Of a stretch of 6,476 nt of DNA, positions 6,285-6,476 are shown piece by piece. The notes beneath the pieces are model-generated. The model had not been told where the DNA came from. It saw nothing but the letters and a program-made list of their open reading frames with translations, and did not search any database. The position numbers were made by a program, and so were the translations under genes. The stretch's first letter is position 1. Each line of letters starts with the position of its first letter. The DNA is from Spartobacteria bacterium. GTDB taxonomy: Bacteria > Verrucomicrobiota > Verrucomicrobiia > Chthoniobacterales > Terrimicrobiaceae. The stretch is from positions 1-6,476 of the forward strand of contig CANKXQ010000080.1 in NCBI GenBank assembly GCA_947487745.1. Direction: 5' to 3'.

Positions 6285-6476
6285 AAAGTATCCTCTCTTT
6301 GGCCGCGATGGCGCTTGTTTTTGCAGCGACGCAGGCCCCTGCGGCTTCCAGCACCCTGTTGATCTACGACACGCTCTCGAAGCCATTCTCACTCGTGAAC
6401 GAAATCGCTCCGATTCAAATGAGCCTCACTCCCTTTGAGACGCATGTGGAATCTCTCACCGATACGAAGGTAACGG
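6281..6476 (+). CDS. Secreted protein of unknown function, 3'-truncated, cotranscribed with the BcsB-like gene
   Basis: The frame is open from GTG 6281 to the window end, giving 65 residues. It begins MKSILSLAAMALVFAATQAP, a typical signal peptide: a lysine, a hydrophobic core at about residues 4-16, and an A-x-A-like cleavage site near residue 22 (PAAS). The mature part starts STLLIYDTLSKPFSLVNEIA, suggesting a first beta strand (LLIYD) as in alpha/beta or amidotransferase-like folds, but this is too little to name a family. The 4-bp overlap with the BcsB-like gene and a well-placed GGAG place it in the same operon, so a role in polysaccharide synthesis, export or modification in the cell envelope is likely. 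I do not recognise the family. It uses a different frame from a 78-codon shadow frame that begins inside bcsB. Confidence 0.72.
   Translation, partial: MKSILSLAAMALVFAATQAPAASSTLLIYDTLSKPFSLVNEIAPIQMSLTPFETHVESLTDTKVT

Noticed and set aside
6202..6438. A 78-codon + strand frame bridging the bcsB end and the next gene
   Set aside because: It is out of frame with both genes, and the GTG at 6281 with its GGAG site and a signal peptide is a much better gene.

Overview
The window holds six protein genes on both strands, packed tightly, with one short divergent intergenic region. Together they suggest a free-living Gram-negative bacterium that makes exopolysaccharide. A member of the Verrucomicrobiota or a related PVC lineage is my best guess, from the divergent style of the DXS protein, the weak Shine-Dalgarno signals and the moderately GC-rich composition. 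This is inference: there is no rRNA or other decisive marker here.

Layout. (1) 1-202, + strand: the C-terminal two thirds of a PpnP/YaiE-type nucleoside phosphorylase, cut by the window edge. (2) 206-3848, - strand: a compact set of genes read right to left, xseB (exonuclease VII small subunit), dxs (1-deoxy-D-xylulose-5-phosphate synthase) and a membrane-bound class III nucleotide cyclase with a periplasmic sensor and a HAMP domain. The gaps are 3 bp and 25 bp, so one transcript is likely. The cyclase ends tail to tail with ppnP, with only 3 bp between the two stop codons. (3) 3849-3983: the only intergenic region of note (135 bp). It separates the divergent units and carries a plausible promoter for xseB-dxs-cyclase, a 6-bp inverted repeat, and a weaker -10-like element facing right. 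(4) 3984-6476, + strand: a full-length BcsB-like protein (periplasmic, anchored at the C-terminus, the cellulose/exopolysaccharide co-polymerase family), followed with a 4-bp GTGA overlap by the start of a secreted protein of unknown function.

How they work together. xseB-dxs is a familiar housekeeping neighbourhood combining DNA repair with MEP-pathway isoprenoid precursor supply. The cyclase is probably a passenger at the operon end and would make cAMP in response to an extracytoplasmic cue. The rightward unit looks like the start of an exopolysaccharide synthesis/export operon in which the BcsB-like gene comes first rather than after bcsA; its glycosyltransferase partner, if present, lies beyond the window. 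No tRNA, rRNA, CRISPR array, insertion sequence or phage gene was seen. The most unusual items are the BcsB-first gene order with an unknown secreted partner, the inverted repeat overlapping both candidate divergent promoters, and the variant residues in DXS.
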